Below, piece by piece: positions 1 through 9,468 of a stretch of 33,681 bases of DNA. This DNA comes from an uncultured Gammaproteobacteria bacterium. GTDB lineage: Bacteria > Pseudomonadota > Gammaproteobacteria > Enterobacterales > Psychrobiaceae. The notes beneath the pieces were generated by a model that did no database searches, was not told the origin of the DNA, and saw only the letters and a list, made by a program, of their open reading frames with translations. The stretch spans positions 1 through 33,681 of the forward strand of contig CAJXRU010000033.1 of NCBI GenBank assembly GCA_913060565.1, in the 5' to 3' direction. How positions within the stretch are numbered: the first letter of the stretch is position 1; the number at the start of each line of letters is the position of its first letter. Position numbers and translations under genes: made by a program.

Positions 1-48
1 TCTACACTATCCTCTTCGTCGGCAGCGTCAGATGTGTATAAGAGACAG
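1..48 (+). other. Synthetic Nextera i5 adapter (not genomic)
   Basis: Bases 1-7 (TCTACAC) are the end of the Illumina P5 primer. Bases 8-15 (TATCCTCT) match the standard Nextera i5 index called S503/N503. Bases 16-29 (TCGTCGGCAGCGTC) are the read-1 adapter and 30-48 (AGATGTGTATAAGAGACAG) are the 19-base Tn5 mosaic end. This is library sequence left on the contig. Genomic sequence begins at base 49. Confidence 0.99.
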
Positions 49-153
49 GTATTTGGTTAAACCAAATTCACTAAAGATAGCGCGAAGTTCTTTAGTCTTA
101 CTTCCGTAACGACCATCTACTGGAGAAACTGCGGTTAGGGCAGAAAGTTCCAT
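49..153 (-). CDS. purB: Adenylosuccinate lyase, N-terminal 35 codons only (cut by contig end)
   Basis: PurB cleaves adenylosuccinate to AMP and SAICAR to AICAR, two fumarate-releasing steps of purine synthesis. Only the start is present: reading from ATG at 153 gives MELSALTAVSPVDGRYGSK and onward through an IFSEFGL-type segment, matching the N-terminus of E. coli PurB almost residue for residue. A good ribosome site (GAGG, 8 bases before ATG) precedes it. It lies 24 bases after hflD, and mnmA-hflD-purB is the E. coli order, so the three are probably cotranscribed. The gene runs off the genomic part at base 49. Beyond that the adapter would add a false LSLIHI tail and a stop at 28-30. The full protein is usually about 455 residues. 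Confidence 0.95.
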
Positions 154-177
154 GAATAATTCCTCAATAAAGATTAT

Positions 178-804
178 TTAAAATTGGGTTAATTGTTGTT
201 TAGCCGATTTGACGTAGGCTTTACGGCTAAAGAATAAATGACGACGTTTGCCACCTACTTGTTGCCATAAAATCGCTGCGCGTATGCCTGCTAGTAATAA
301 GGTTCTAATTTTCTTTTGATTCAGTAGCTGTTGTAAATGTGTGGGCGTGCCTGTCACATTTATTTTCGCCCCTAACGGACTAACAATGTCGCTATAGATG
401 CTAGCAAAGTTACTAATCACGGCATCATCATTAATCGTAAAATGGTGTAATTGACGTTTAACTTGATCAATACGCTGGCTCATCACGGCCATTGCATTAT
501 CGTTGCGCAATAATTTGCGACTTAACGACACAATGCCTGCGATATATTTTGTTATTTCCATGCTACGACCTTCACCAGAATCAGACAGTTGCTTTATTAA
601 CGTGTCTAACCCCGATGCTAGATCAGATGTTGGTGCATAAATATCCATAACAGATTCAGGGTTAGTGCACACTAAACTTGAAACACACACTTGCCATTGG
701 TCGTTATCGATAACACCGTGACGGGCAACATCATTTGCTAGCTTGGCACACTGCGCTAACGCAGCAAATGCTAATGCTTGATTGTCAATTGACTCAACAG
801 ACAC
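178..804 (-). CDS. hflD: High-frequency lysogenization protein HflD homologue
   Basis: The 208-residue product matches HflD (YcfC; 213 residues in E. coli) in length, all-helical character and position between mnmA and purB. E. coli HflD is a peripheral inner-membrane protein reported to bind phage lambda CII; its normal cellular job is unclear. No catalytic motif is visible. The start is GTG at 804, only 2 bases past the mnmA stop, with AAGGGA placed suitably upstream inside mnmA, so translation is probably coupled to mnmA. The last residues are basic and hydrophobic (RRHLFFSRKAY). I recognise the family from sequence and synteny together. The function here is inferred from the name only. 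Confidence 0.9.
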   Translation of the reverse strand: MSVESIDNQALAFAALAQCAKLANDVARHGVIDNDQWQVCVSSLVCTNPESVMDIYAPTSDLASGLDTLIKQLSDSGEGRSMEITKYIAGIVSLSRKLLRNDNAMAVMSQRIDQVKRQLHHFTINDDAVISNFASIYSDIVSPLGAKINVTGTPTHLQQLLNQKKIRTLLLAGIRAAILWQQVGGKRRHLFFSRKAYVKSAKQQLTQF

Positions 805-806
805 AA

Positions 807-1919
807 TTAATCCCTTATGACTTCATCGATGATTGCGCCGCCTAAACAGACCTCACCATCGTAAAACACGGCAGATTGCCCAGGGGTTACCGAACTTTGT
901 GGCTCATCAAAGATAACGCGCACTTGATCGGGGCCTGCTGGGTAAACAGTACAAGGAATGTCGGTTTGGCGATAACGTGTTTTAACCGTTAGTTTAGCAA
1001 TTTGCTGAGGTCCAAGGCGGTCAGTCCAATGCGTTTGACTTGCTAATAAGCCATTGGAAAAAAGGCGAGGGTGGTCACTACCTTGACCAACAACTAGCAC
1101 GTTACGGGCAACGTCTTTGTCAACGACATACCACGGTGCTTCACCATGGTTAGATAAACCGCCGATCTGTAGCCCTTTGCGCTGACCTAGGGTGTGATAC
1201 ATCAAACCATCATGCTTACCAATTTCTTCACCTTCACAGCTTTCGATTACACCGGGTTGAGCAGGTAAGTATTTGGCTAAAAAGTCTTTAAATTTACGCT
1301 CACCAATAAAACAAATACCTGTTGAATCTTTTTTATTGTGAGTGACTAAATCTTGCTCCAGAGCAATTCGGCGTACTTCAGGCTTTTCTAATTCGCCTAC
1401 TGGGAATAGTGTTTGTCCGACATGTTCACTGCCGAGCGTATAAAGGAAATAACTTTGGTCTTTATTCTCATCTAGCCCGCGTAATAATTGCCATTGGCCG
1501 TTAACTTCACGGCGACGTACGTAATGACCCGTAGCTATGTAATCAGCGTTTAATGCTTCAGCGGCAAATTCTAAAAACGCTTTAAACTTAATTTCTTTAT
1601 TACAAATGATATCAGGGTTAGGTGTGCGACCTGCTTTGTATTCTTCAAGGAAGTACTCAAACACGTTGTCCCAATACTCAGCGGCAAAATTGATGCTGTG
1701 CAGTACTATGCCTAATTTTTCACAGACGGCTTGGGCGTCTTTTAGATCGTCAGCGGCAGAGCAATATTCATCAGTATCGTCTTCTTCCCAGTTCTTCATA
1801 AACAACCCTTCGACTTGATAGCCTTGTTGTTGTAGTAAATAAGCTGATACAGATGAGTCAACACCGCCGGAAATTCCGACAATGACTTTTTTGGATGCGT
1901 TGCTTGCGTTGTCTAACAT
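807..1919 (-). CDS. mnmA: tRNA-specific 2-thiouridylase MnmA
   Basis: MnmA uses ATP and a persulfide relay to put sulfur on U34 of Lys, Glu and Gln tRNAs, the s2 part of mnm5s2U. The 370-residue protein has the PP-loop SGGVDSS at residues 17-23, the substrate-binding segment KNWEEDD, the two catalytic cysteines ([12 protein letters not shown] and [12 protein letters not shown]) and the C-terminal [18 protein letters not shown] barrel. E. coli MnmA has 368 residues. I place the start at ATG 1919 ([11 protein letters not shown]), which fits the family; a GTG at 1949 would add ten residues not seen in relatives. AGGG lies just upstream as a weak ribosome site. It heads mnmA-hflD-purB. A CRP-like palindrome sits 16 bases upstream of the ATG. 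Confidence 0.97.
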   Translation of the reverse strand: MLDNASNASKKVIVGISGGVDSSVSAYLLQQQGYQVEGLFMKNWEEDDTDEYCSAADDLKDAQAVCEKLGIVLHSINFAAEYWDNVFEYFLEEYKAGRTPNPDIICNKEIKFKAFLEFAAEALNADYIATGHYVRRREVNGQWQLLRGLDENKDQSYFLYTLGSEHVGQTLFPVGELEKPEVRRIALEQDLVTHNKKDSTGICFIGERKFKDFLAKYLPAQPGVIESCEGEEIGKHDGLMYHTLGQRKGLQIGGLSNHGEAPWYVVDKDVARNVLVVGQGSDHPRLFSNGLLASQTHWTDRLGPQQIAKLTVKTRYRQTDIPCTVYPAGPDQVRVIFDEPQSSVTPGQSAVFYDGEVCLGGAIIDEVIRD

Positions 1920-1934
1920 TAAAACCCTGCTGAT

Positions 1935-1950
1935 TGTGATATAAATCACC
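1935..1950. promoter_or_regulatory. Candidate CRP/FNR-type operator before mnmA
   Basis: TGTGA and TCACC flank a six-base spacer (TATAAA), matching nine of the ten conserved positions of the E. coli CRP consensus TGTGA-N6-TCACA. It lies 16-31 bases upstream of the mnmA ATG, so if real it would more probably block transcription than activate it. This is a pattern match only. Confidence 0.35.
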
Positions 1951-2073
1951 TATTAAATTCAAATCAACAAAATAGTGTGATGAACTTAACAAATGATTGG
2001 CATTTTTCGGGCGCAAATTCTATCACAAAGATTTAGCACTGGGTAGACGAATTAATGATATCTTAAGCGTCGA

Positions 2074-2724
2074 TTAGCCTTTTATTTGTTGCCACTGCCC
2101 ATTGTCAATACCATCGAGACTCCATTGTCCAATGCGGTAACGAATAAGACGTAGCGTTGGATGGCCTATATGTGCTGTCATTCGTCTAACCTGTCTATTG
2201 CGTCCTTCGGTAATCGTTAGTTCAAGCCAGCATGTAGGAATTGATTGGCGTTCTCGAATCGGCGGGTTTCTTGGCCACAATGTATTGGGCTCTTCGATGA
2301 TTTTAACTTGTGCAGGTCGGGTTAATCCGTCTTTTAACACAACGCCCTGACGTAATTGCTTAATTGCGTCATCGCTAGGAATACCTTCAATCTGCACCCA
2401 ATAAGTTTTAGTCATTTTATTGGTTGGTTCGGTGATTTTAGACTGCAATTTACCGTCATTAGTCAACAATAGTAGACCTTCGCTATCACGATCTAAGCGT
2501 CCGGCGGCATACACTTCTTTCACATTAACGTAATCCGCAAGCGTTTCTCTTCCTTCGCCACCACTAAATTGACACAAAACATCAAAAGGTTTATTGAATA
2601 AAATAACCTTGGTTGGTCCTTGCGGCTTTTTGGGCTTAGAGACACTACTATGACGTTGTTTAGACTTAGTACTTTGTGGTGTAGGTTTGCGTTTGATTGA
2701 TAAACGCGTTCGCGTCTGAGACAT
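2074..2724 (-). CDS. rluE: 23S rRNA pseudouridine(2457) synthase RluE
   Basis: RluE isomerises U2457 in domain V of 23S rRNA. The 216-residue protein (217 in E. coli) has a basic, Ser/Lys/Gln-rich N-terminal tail of about 37 residues, then the RsuA-family core. The catalytic-aspartate motif [17 protein letters not shown] is at about residues 75-92. The RluE-typical [15 protein letters not shown] segment and the [20 protein letters not shown] motif follow, and these separate it from RsuA and RluB. The ATG at 2724 has no clear ribosome site, so the exact start is less certain than the gene. In E. coli rluE sits beside nudJ-mnmA-hflD-purB; here nudJ is missing from between rluE and mnmA. Confidence 0.95.
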   Translation of the reverse strand: MSQTRTRLSIKRKPTPQSTKSKQRHSSVSKPKKPQGPTKVILFNKPFDVLCQFSGGEGRETLADYVNVKEVYAAGRLDRDSEGLLLLTNDGKLQSKITEPTNKMTKTYWVQIEGIPSDDAIKQLRQGVVLKDGLTRPAQVKIIEEPNTLWPRNPPIRERQSIPTCWLELTITEGRNRQVRRMTAHIGHPTLRLIRYRIGQWSLDGIDNGQWQQIKG

Positions 2725-2750
2725 GGAGATAAATTAATTGAGTTAGATTA

Positions 2751-2771
2751 GGGCTATTGTAACAATAGCCC
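2751..2771 (-). promoter_or_regulatory. Intergenic hairpin between cspD and rluE
   Basis: A perfect 9-bp stem (GGGCTATTG with CAATAGCCC) closes a three-base loop in the 87-base gap after cspD. On the minus strand no U-run follows, so it is not a standard intrinsic terminator. It may protect the cspD transcript end or reduce read-through into rluE. Confidence 0.5.
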
Positions 2772-2811
2772 CATCACAAGGGAATGGATGATTATCCAAT
2801 GGGTGTTTTTA

Positions 2812-3021
2812 TTAGTTTTCTACTGGGCTAATCTTCTCCGCATGTGCGCCTTTCGGACCACTTTGTAATTCATAATTAACTTCTTGTCCCGCTTTTAATG
2901 TGCGGTACCCTTCCATTTCGATCACTGAATAGTGAGCGAAAATGTCTTCACCGCCGTTGTCCGGACAGATAAAGCCAAATCCTTTTGCATTGTTGAACCA
3001 TTTCACCGTGCCTGTAGCCAT
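2812..3021 (-). CDS. cspD: CspD-type cold-shock-domain protein
   Basis: This is a 69-residue single cold-shock domain. It has GTVKWFNNAKGFGFI (RNP1 in KGFGFI) and the RNP2-equivalent DIFAHYS. The RNP2 motif and the segment EMEGYRTLKAGQ match CspD rather than the CspA group, which has VFVHFSAI. E. coli CspD (74 residues) is made in stationary phase and starvation, binds single-stranded DNA and inhibits replication. The same role here is inferred. Its position next to and divergent from clpS is the E. coli arrangement and supports the name. AAGGA lies 9 bases before the ATG. The 220-base A+T-rich gap to clpS must hold both promoters. Confidence 0.92.
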   Translation of the reverse strand: MATGTVKWFNNAKGFGFICPDNGGEDIFAHYSVIEMEGYRTLKAGQEVNYELQSGPKGAHAEKISPVEN

Positions 3022-3241
3022 AATAGCAATTCCTTCTGATTTACTGTTGATCCACTCAACCTAAATAACTACTAATTTCATAATAATTTCATATAAAACT
3101 ATTTAAGCTTGGATTTTAATACGAATTTAATACTAAAATAGTTAATCAAATTCAATTTTCAGTCAAGCGATAATTAGTTTTTTTTGATAAAATCTCTTTG
3201 ATTTTTCCACACAATTTTTATAAAGAGTCTAAAATTAGAAT

Positions 3242-3556
3242 ATGAGCGAGTTTAATGATAACGAGTTAGTGCTCGAGAAGGACACTCAAAAGCAAGATTT
3301 GAAACCGCCATCGTTGTACAAGGTTGTTTTAAATAATGATGACTATACGCCGATGGACTTTGTAATTGATGTTCTAAGGGTATATTTTAATAAAACTGAT
3401 GAGACCGCTTATCAGCTGATGATGCAAATTCATCAAGAAGGGAAAGCAACCTGTGGCACTTTTAGTGCTGATGTCGCAGAAACAAAGGTGAGCCAAGTGA
3501 ATGATTGTGCTCGTGAAAACGGTCATCCACTATTATGTACAATGGAAGAAGTATAA
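3242..3556 (+). CDS. clpS: ATP-dependent Clp protease adaptor ClpS
   Basis: ClpS recognises proteins with N-terminal Leu, Phe, Tyr or Trp and hands them to ClpA-ClpP. The 104-residue protein has a short flexible N-terminal tail (1-20) and a core starting [20 protein letters not shown]. The N-degron pocket residues are present: Asn32, Asp33 and His64 correspond to E. coli Asn34, Asp35 and His66. The C-terminal [25 protein letters not shown] is typical. It is 37 bases before clpA and very likely cotranscribed. The N-end transferases aat and bpt lie 3 kb away in convergent orientation. No strong ribosome site is seen before the ATG. Confidence 0.97.
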   Translation: MSEFNDNELVLEKDTQKQDLKPPSLYKVVLNNDDYTPMDFVIDVLRVYFNKTDETAYQLMMQIHQEGKATCGTFSADVAETKVSQVNDCARENGHPLLCTMEEV

Positions 3557-3593
3557 TTGCTGGTTACAGTGACTTTATCTTAAGGGGAAACTT

Positions 3594-5858
3594 ATGTTAA
3601 ATAAATCACTAGAATTAACGCTCAATAACGCCTTTAGAGATGCACGTGCGAAACGTCACGAATTTATGACGGTAGAACATCTGTTATTGGCCCTTATCGA
3701 CAACGAATCAGCTAAAGATGCACTTAATGCGTGTGGTGCAAATTTAGCAAGTCTTAAACAAGAACTGATTTCCTTTATTGAAGAAACAACGCCGTTACTC
3801 CCTGTTGATGATAACGACCGTGAAACACAGCCTACATTAGGTTTTCAACGTGTATTACAACGCGCTGTATTTCATGTTCAATCCTCTGGTAACAGTGAAG
3901 TAAGCGGGGCAAATGTATTAGTTGCTATTTTTAGTGAACAGGAATCACAGGCAACGTATTTATTGAAAAAATCTGATGTTTCACGTCTTGATGTCGTCAA
4001 TTACATTTCTCATGGTGTGTCTAAAGACGAAGAACATGATCCCATTCCAGGCATTGAGCAAAATGAAGGCGGGGAAGACGCCAGTAAAGCAAACGCATTA
4101 ACAAAGTATGCGATTAATTTAAATGAATCAGCATCTGCCGGTGAAATTGACCCACTAATTGGCCGTGCCAGTGAAGTAGAGCGCACCGTTCAAGTATTAT
4201 CACGTCGCCGTAAGAATAATCCATTATTAGTGGGTGAAGCTGGTGTTGGCAAAACCGCCATTGCTGAAGGCCTAGCGTTAAGAATTATTAAAGATGATGT
4301 ACCTGATGTAATTAAAGATCACGTTATTTATTCGCTTGATATGGGCGCTATTTTAGCGGGAACTAAGTACCGCGGTGACTTTGAAAAACGCTTTAAATCA
4401 GTGCTTAAAGAATTTGAAAGACAGGCAGACGCCATTTTATTTATCGATGAAATACATACCATTATCGGTGCTGGTGCAGCGTCAGGTGGCATGTTGGACG
4501 CATCAAACTTACTTAAACCATTATTATCAAACGGTAAATTACGCTGTATTGGCTCAACGACTTATCAAGAGTTTAGTGGTATTTTTGAAAAAGACCGAGC
4601 ACTCGCGCGTCGTTTCCAAAAAATTGACGTGGTAGAGCCTTCGATTGAAGATACGACTGACATTTTGATGGGTCTTAAGGCAAGTTATGAAAAACATCAT
4701 AATGTAACTTATACCCGTGCAGCAATGAAGGCGGCGGCTAAATTGTCGGATAAATACATTCTTGAGCGATTCTTACCAGATAAAGCTATTGATGTAATGG
4801 ATGAAGCAGGTGCTCGCCACGCAATGACGCGCAATGAACAAGATGACAACGTTATTGATGTGTCGCATATCGAAACCATCATTGCGAAAATGGCCCGTAT
4901 TCCTGAGCAATCAGTTTCGTCTTCTGACATTACGTTATTGCAACATCTTGATCGTAACCTCAAGCTTGTCGTGTTTGGACAAGATCCTGCCATAGAAAAA
5001 CTAACCTCCGCTATTCGATTATCGCGCTCAGGCTTAGGTAATGAAGACAAACCTATTGGGTCATTTCTATTTGCTGGTGCGACAGGTGTTGGTAAAACAG
5101 AAGTCTGTAAACAGCTAGCCAAATGTTTAGGCGTCGAGTTAATTCGTTTTGATATGTCTGAGTATTTAGAAAGTCACACAGTAAGTCGATTAATCGGCGC
5201 GCCTCCTGGTTATGTTGGATATGATCAAGGCGGGCTATTAACGGATGCCGTTCGTAAACACCCACATAGTGTTGTATTACTTGATGAGATTGAGAAAGCA
5301 CACAGCGACGTCTATAACCTGTTATTACAGGTGATGGACCATGGTAGCCTAACTGACAATAATGGCCGTAAAGCTGATTTTAGAAACGTTATTGTCGTGA
5401 TGACGACTAATGCTGGTGTGACCCAAACTGAGCGTCAATCAATTGGTTTTCAAGCTCAAGATCATTCGACCGATGCAATGCAGGAAATTAATCGTGTATT
5501 CTCGCCTGAATTTAGAAATCGTCTTGATTCTATAGTTTGGTTTAATAGCCTTGAACAATCAATTATCGAGCAAGTGGTCGACAAGTTTATTGTTGAGGTG
5601 CAAGCACAACTTGATGTGAAAGCCGTAACGCTAAATGTCGATAAAGCAGCGCGTTTATGGTTAGTTAATAAAGGTTATGACAAAACCATGGGCGCACGAC
5701 CAATGACTCGTGTTATCCAAGAAGAATTGAAAAAGCCAATGGCCAATGAATTACTCTTTGGTAAATTAGCTCAAGGTGGAACCGTAACAGTGAGCATTAA
5801 GAAAGATGCGCTAGCATTTGATTATGTGCCACAAGAAAAGCATGAAGAGATCAACTAA
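3594..5858 (+). CDS. clpA: ATP-dependent Clp protease ATP-binding subunit ClpA
   Basis: ClpA is the hexameric AAA+ unfoldase that feeds ClpP. The 754-residue protein (758 in E. coli) has an N-domain (1 to about 140) that docks ClpS, then a charged linker. AAA module 1 has Walker A GEAGVGKT near residue 215 and Walker [16 protein letters not shown] module 2 has Walker A GATGVGKT near 495 and [11 protein letters not shown]. The ClpP-docking tripeptide reads IGF (near residue 616, in [16 protein letters not shown]) where E. coli ClpA has IGL. AAGGGG lies just before the ATG. A bidirectional terminator follows 22 bases after the stop. clpP is not in the window. Confidence 0.98.
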   Translation: MLNKSLELTLNNAFRDARAKRHEFMTVEHLLLALIDNESAKDALNACGANLASLKQELISFIEETTPLLPVDDNDRETQPTLGFQRVLQRAVFHVQSSGNSEVSGANVLVAIFSEQESQATYLLKKSDVSRLDVVNYISHGVSKDEEHDPIPGIEQNEGGEDASKANALTKYAINLNESASAGEIDPLIGRASEVERTVQVLSRRRKNNPLLVGEAGVGKTAIAEGLALRIIKDDVPDVIKDHVIYSLDMGAILAGTKYRGDFEKRFKSVLKEFERQADAILFIDEIHTIIGAGAASGGMLDASNLLKPLLSNGKLRCIGSTTYQEFSGIFEKDRALARRFQKIDVVEPSIEDTTDILMGLKASYEKHHNVTYTRAAMKAAAKLSDKYILERFLPDKAIDVMDEAGARHAMTRNEQDDNVIDVSHIETIIAKMARIPEQSVSSSDITLLQHLDRNLKLVVFGQDPAIEKLTSAIRLSRSGLGNEDKPIGSFLFAGATGVGKTEVCKQLAKCLGVELIRFDMSEYLESHTVSRLIGAPPGYVGYDQGGLLTDAVRKHPHSVVLLDEIEKAHSDVYNLLLQVMDHGSLTDNNGRKADFRNVIVVMTTNAGVTQTERQSIGFQAQDHSTDAMQEINRVFSPEFRNRLDSIVWFNSLEQSIIEQVVDKFIVEVQAQLDVKAVTLNVDKAARLWLVNKGYDKTMGARPMTRVIQEELKKPMANELLFGKLAQGGTVTVSIKKDALAFDYVPQEKHEEIN

Positions 5859-5880
5859 CCGTTAGTTTCTAATAGCTACA

Positions 5881-5909
5881 AAAAAGCCCATCAATGATGG
5901 GCTTTTTTT
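5881..5909. terminator. Bidirectional terminator between clpA and infA
   Basis: The arms AGCCCATC and GATGGGCT enclose a three-base loop, with a run of As before and Ts after. It can therefore stop clpA transcripts on plus and infA transcripts on minus, which are convergent here. Confidence 0.9.
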
Positions 5910-5947
5910 ATAAATAATATCAAATTGAAATTATTTATAGGAAACAA

Positions 5948-6193
<246 letters not shown>

Positions 6194-6286
6194 TTAAAAT
6201 TGTTTAACTATTAAGCAATCATTATCAGTGCTAATTTATGGGCGCAAATGATGAACTAATTACGACTCCGTGTAAAGGTTTGGTCG

Positions 6287-6994
6287 CTAATTTTTGTATT
6301 TAATCCATCTATTGTCGATGAAGCGCTCATTTGGGCGATATTGTTGCTTATAATTCATCGCATCACAGTCATCAATTTGAAAGCCAAGATACAAATATTC
6401 AAGGTTTAACTGTTTGCATTGAGCAACTTGTTTCAGAATGTGAAATTTACCTAGTGAAAGATGTTCAAATTCAGGATCAAAAAAAGTATATACTGCTGAT
6501 AATCCATTACCCAAGATATCAGTCACCGCAACACCGATGAGTTTGTCATCGACATAGCTCTCTAAAAAGCCGATATTAAGCCAATCACATTGAGTGAATG
6601 TTTCTAATGCACTTATTTGTGGCGGATACATACTGCCTGTTTGGTGCCGGAGACTTATATACTTACTGTAGAGAGGAAAGTAGTCTTGTGACGGAGAGGT
6701 CACCCATTGTATTCGAATAGACTTATTTTTGCTAAGAACACGTTTTTGACTCTTGCTGGCTTTAAAATCATCCACTTTAATGCGGATACTTTGGCATGCC
6801 TTGCATTGCTCGCAGTGTGGACGATACGCATCATTGCCGCCGCGCCTGAACCCTCTTTCCATTAACTGCTGATATAGATAGCTGTTAATTTGTTGATTAG
6901 GGTACACGACCAAGAGGCGTTCAGACTCTCTCGGTAAATAACTGCAATTTCCTGCTTGTGTCAAGCCAAGCGTTAGTTGCTCTAATTCAGACAA
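6287..6994 (-). CDS. bpt: Aspartate/glutamate leucyltransferase (Bpt)
   Basis: Bpt transfers Leu from Leu-tRNA to proteins with N-terminal Asp or Glu, making them ClpS substrates. The 235-residue protein belongs to the bacterial arginyl/leucyl-transferase (ATE) family: an N-terminal NCSYLP motif, the cysteine cluster CEQCKAC near residue 60, and the GNAT-like C-terminal half (SAVYTFFDPEFEHLSLGKF, LYLGFQI). E. coli lacks it, while Vibrio and Shewanella carry it beside aat. The start is TTG at 6994, overlapping the aat stop by 8 bases. GGAG sits 7 bases before it, so this unusual start is well supported and translation is probably coupled to aat. Arginyl transfer is the alternative, but the bacterial subfamily is leucyl. 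Confidence 0.93.
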   Translation of the reverse strand: MSELEQLTLGLTQAGNCSYLPRESERLLVVYPNQQINSYLYQQLMERGFRRGGNDAYRPHCEQCKACQSIRIKVDDFKASKSQKRVLSKNKSIRIQWVTSPSQDYFPLYSKYISLRHQTGSMYPPQISALETFTQCDWLNIGFLESYVDDKLIGVAVTDILGNGLSAVYTFFDPEFEHLSLGKFHILKQVAQCKQLNLEYLYLGFQIDDCDAMNYKQQYRPNERFIDNRWIKYKN

Positions 6995-7685
6995 TAGTTA
7001 TCTCCTGAGACTGCCAATCAATTTTACTTGGTAATGTATTGGAAAGGTGTTCAACAAATGCTTGGCGCGAAATCAATTTAGCGCCAAGAGACATTAAATG
7101 CGGGTTTTCAATTTGGCAGTCTATCATTGAGACATTGTGCTGTTTAAGAAACTGGCTAAGGCCGAGTAAAGCCACTTTAGAGCCATTCGGTGCTAAGGAG
7201 AACATTGATTCGCCACAAAACGTATTGTTGATAAATATTCCATACAGACCACCAATGAGTTGGTCATTTTGCCAGGCTTCAATACTATGGGCGTGGCCTT
7301 GGTAGTGAAGATTACTGTAGGCAGTAGCCATTTTATTATCGATCCACGTGCCTAATTCATCTTTGCGTGGTTGACGGCACTGATCGATTACGTTGTTAAA
7401 CTGCTTATTGATCGTGATGCGGATAGTTGATTGTCTTAAAAACTTTCTAAATGATTTGCTAACATGAAATTCATTGCAATCAATGACACAACGCTTACTT
7501 GGCGACCACCACATTATAGGATCATCTTCATTAAACCACGGAAATATTCCATGAAAATAAGCGTTTAGTAATCTTTCCTTAGATAAATCTCCACCAATGG
7601 CTAATAAACCATCTGGCTCGTTCATTGCTAATTCGACGGGAGGAAAGTCGATATTATCCATTTTCAGCAGTGTAAGTTGACTCAT
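6987..7685 (-). CDS. aat: Leucyl/phenylalanyl-tRNA--protein transferase
   Basis: Aat adds Leu or Phe from aminoacyl-tRNA to proteins with N-terminal Lys or Arg, creating ClpS-readable N-degrons. The 232-residue protein (234 in E. coli) has the family landmarks: FPPVELAMNEPDGLLAIGGDL near the start, YFHGIFPWFNEDDPIMWWSPSKR, GTWIDNKMATAY, and GGLYGIFINNTFCGESMFS. It is cotranscribed with bpt (8-base overlap). Its 5' end is divergent from the gene at 7767. With clpS and clpA nearby, both tagging enzymes and the reader of the Leu N-degron system fall within 5 kb. Confidence 0.97.
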   Translation of the reverse strand: MSQLTLLKMDNIDFPPVELAMNEPDGLLAIGGDLSKERLLNAYFHGIFPWFNEDDPIMWWSPSKRCVIDCNEFHVSKSFRKFLRQSTIRITINKQFNNVIDQCRQPRKDELGTWIDNKMATAYSNLHYQGHAHSIEAWQNDQLIGGLYGIFINNTFCGESMFSLAPNGSKVALLGLSQFLKQHNVSMIDCQIENPHLMSLGAKLISRQAFVEHLSNTLPSKIDWQSQEITIV

Positions 7686-7702
7686 AGTGAAGAATAGGTG
7701 CG

Positions 7703-7731
7703 TTAACCGTTAATTTTTATTACACTATAAT
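7703..7731 (+). promoter_or_regulatory. Predicted sigma70 promoter for the gene at 7767
   Basis: A perfect -10 box TATAAT (7726-7731) lies 17 bases after TTAACC (7703-7708), a four-of-six match to TTGACA. Transcription would begin near 7738, about 29 bases before the chosen start codon. Confidence 0.5.
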
Positions 7732-7766
7732 ATACTATGATCGACGTATAGCACATGGAGAGCTTA

Positions 7767-8225
7767 ATGAAACGATTGGTTTTTGTGGTTTTTTTGATAT
7801 TTATTGGCTCGCTAGGCCAAGCTGTGGCTAGTGATAAAACCATTCATATTTCTAAGGTGGAATCTGCCGTTGTATCAAGTATTAGGCAACTAAGTGAACA
7901 AGACTTAGAGCGTGATCGAAATCGAAACTGGGCGTTATTTGGCAATTCATTACTTGGTGGTGTCTTAGGATATCAATACGGCAATGGATCTAGTGACGAT
8001 GTTAAATTAGTTTTAAGTACAATTTTGGCGCACAATCAAAAGAAGATTGAAGGGAACGAGCTAAAAAGTAGTATCAAAGTACGTCTGACCGAACTGCAAG
8101 TAAAATTAACGAATGGCAAACGCCAAGCGATTATCCTGTCAACACAAAGTGGTCGTGTCTATCGCGCCAATGATAAAGTGAGATTAGTGTATTTTGAGAC
8201 TGGCGTGTTTATCGACAAGATTTAA
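7767..8225 (+). CDS. Secreted glycine-zipper protein of unknown function
   Basis: I do not recognise a named gene. The 152-residue product has a Sec signal peptide (MKRLVFVVFLIFIGSLG, probable cut after Ala-Val-Ala at residue 21) and no lipobox cysteine. A charged helical stretch (DLERDRNRN) follows, then a glycine-rich segment GNSLLGGVLGYQYGNG near residues 60-75. The C-terminal part (IILSTQSGRVYRANDKVRLVYF) resembles the closing strands of glycine-zipper 2TM outer-membrane proteins such as SlyB or Pcp. An envelope role is therefore inferred. The start is ATG 7767, because the GGAG at 7758-7761 is placed as its ribosome site; an in-frame ATG at 7755 would bury that site. It is a single-gene unit: own promoter, terminator at 8243, divergent from aat. 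Confidence 0.75.
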   Translation: MKRLVFVVFLIFIGSLGQAVASDKTIHISKVESAVVSSIRQLSEQDLERDRNRNWALFGNSLLGGVLGYQYGNGSSDDVKLVLSTILAHNQKKIEGNELKSSIKVRLTELQVKLTNGKRQAIILSTQSGRVYRANDKVRLVYFETGVFIDKI

Positions 8226-8242
8226 GTGATGAAGTCATAAAC

Positions 8243-8275
8243 AAAAAGCCCCAGCAGAAATTGCTGGGGCTTTTT
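8243..8275. terminator. Bidirectional terminator between the 7767 gene and trxB
   Basis: The arms AGCCCCAGCA and TGCTGGGGCT enclose the loop GAAAT, with five As before and five Ts after. The symmetry allows it to serve both convergent genes. Confidence 0.92.
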
Positions 8276-8322
8276 ACGTATAGTACAAATAGTATCTAAG
8301 ACACTACATAATTTGTAATCAA

Positions 8323-9309
<987 letters not shown>

Positions 9310-9410
9310 TTAAGCGCCGTCATTAGTAATATGAATTTATATGGGGCTAAGTATAGGGATATCAAGGCGGGGGCACAATATGTTAAGTCTTATAGTCTAT
9401 GCCTAGGCAC

Positions 9411-9435
9411 AAAAAAGCCAGCATGACGCTGGCTT
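9411..9435 (-). terminator. Terminator of ald
   Basis: The arms AAGCCAGC and GCTGGCTT enclose a five-base loop. Read on the minus strand the stem is followed by six Ts. It lies 34 bases past the ald stop, so ald and trxB are probably separate transcription units. Confidence 0.88.
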
Positions 9436-9468
9436 AATATATTTACACAGAATTTTTACGCTAAATAT

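Noticed and set aside
1947-1949. Upstream GTG start for mnmA (ten extra residues)
   Set aside because: The extra residues are absent from the family, and the GTG falls within the CRP-like palindrome with no ribosome site.
4709-5122. 137-codon minus-strand ORF inside clpA
   Set aside because: It lies wholly within the conserved clpA frame, has no ribosome site, and its composition is that of an antisense shadow.
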